A stretch of 6,524 bases of DNA from Anaerolineae bacterium (GTDB taxonomy: Bacteria; Chloroflexota; Anaerolineae; JAFGEY01). A program made the position numbers and the translations under genes. Below are positions 6,503 to 6,524 of the stretch, in pieces. Location: NCBI GenBank assembly GCA_016929775.1, contig JAFGIE010000146.1, positions 1-6,524 on the forward strand. The letters are read 5' to 3'. Every line of letters starts with the position of its first letter. Position 1 is the first letter of the stretch. The notes under the pieces are model-generated. The model made no database searches. It was not told the origin of the DNA and saw only the letters and a program-made list of their open reading frames with translations.

Positions 6503-6524
6503 ATGCTGGCACAGGTGACGAGCT
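6503..6524 (+). CDS. Start of a truncated gene; possibly ComM/YifB-like
   Basis: Only seven codons, reading MLAQVTS, are present before the window ends. The start is believable because AAAGGGGG (6490-6497) lies five bases upstream and a consensus -10 precedes it. The peptide resembles the usual beginning of the magnesium-chelatase-like AAA ATPase ComM/YifB (often MLAKV followed by S-C/A). Seven residues cannot prove this, so the function should be treated as open. Confidence 0.45.

Noticed and set aside
1..6524. Search for CRISPR arrays, tRNA or rRNA genes, insertion sequences, toxin-antitoxin or defence genes
   Set aside because: No spaced repeats, cloverleaf-like segments, transposase motifs, terminal inverted repeats or defence-protein motifs were seen on either strand.

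Overview
The window comes from a GC-rich bacterial chromosome with dense, short-spaced genes and sigma70-like promoters. Five complete genes are visible, plus one small membrane-protein gene and the first codons of another gene at the right edge. The REC-GAF-kinase architecture, the proline/threonine-rich lipoprotein linker and general codon style recall Chloroflexota, perhaps a high-GC member of the Chloroflexia. That placement is an impression from protein style, not a proven assignment.

Left half (28-3434, + strand): a promoter is followed by three tightly spaced genes. The first encodes a soluble hybrid sensor, receiver-GAF-histidine kinase. The second encodes a response regulator with an NtrC-like receiver and an OmpR-type winged helix. 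The third encodes a secreted lipoprotein of unknown function read from a TTG start. Gaps are 24 and 43 bases, so the three look co-transcribed. The simplest reading is a phosphorelay in which the kinase, itself possibly gated by its own receiver and GAF domain, phosphorylates the regulator. The lipoprotein would be an output or an accessory cell-surface partner.

Middle (3435-3524): a convergent intergenic region holds a strong GC-rich hairpin that can terminate both sides, best on the minus strand.

Right half (3525-6300, - strand): reading right to left come a metallo-beta-lactamase/beta-CASP ribonuclease of the TTHA0252/CPSF-73 type, a zinc-ribbon AIM24 (TIGR00266/DUF124) protein, and a 64-residue membrane protein. 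The last two are 61 bases apart and probably form one unit. The nuclease is 201 bases upstream and may be separate.

Right edge (6301-6524): a divergent promoter region drives the nuclease leftward and, from a perfect TATAAT, a new gene rightward of which only seven codons are present.

Most of the window is ordinary chromosomal housekeeping and signalling. The less explained items are the unknown four-cysteine lipoprotein tied to a two-component system, the long linker in the response regulator, the zinc-ribbon AIM24 protein with its small membrane neighbour, and a clear excess of the palindrome CGATCG.
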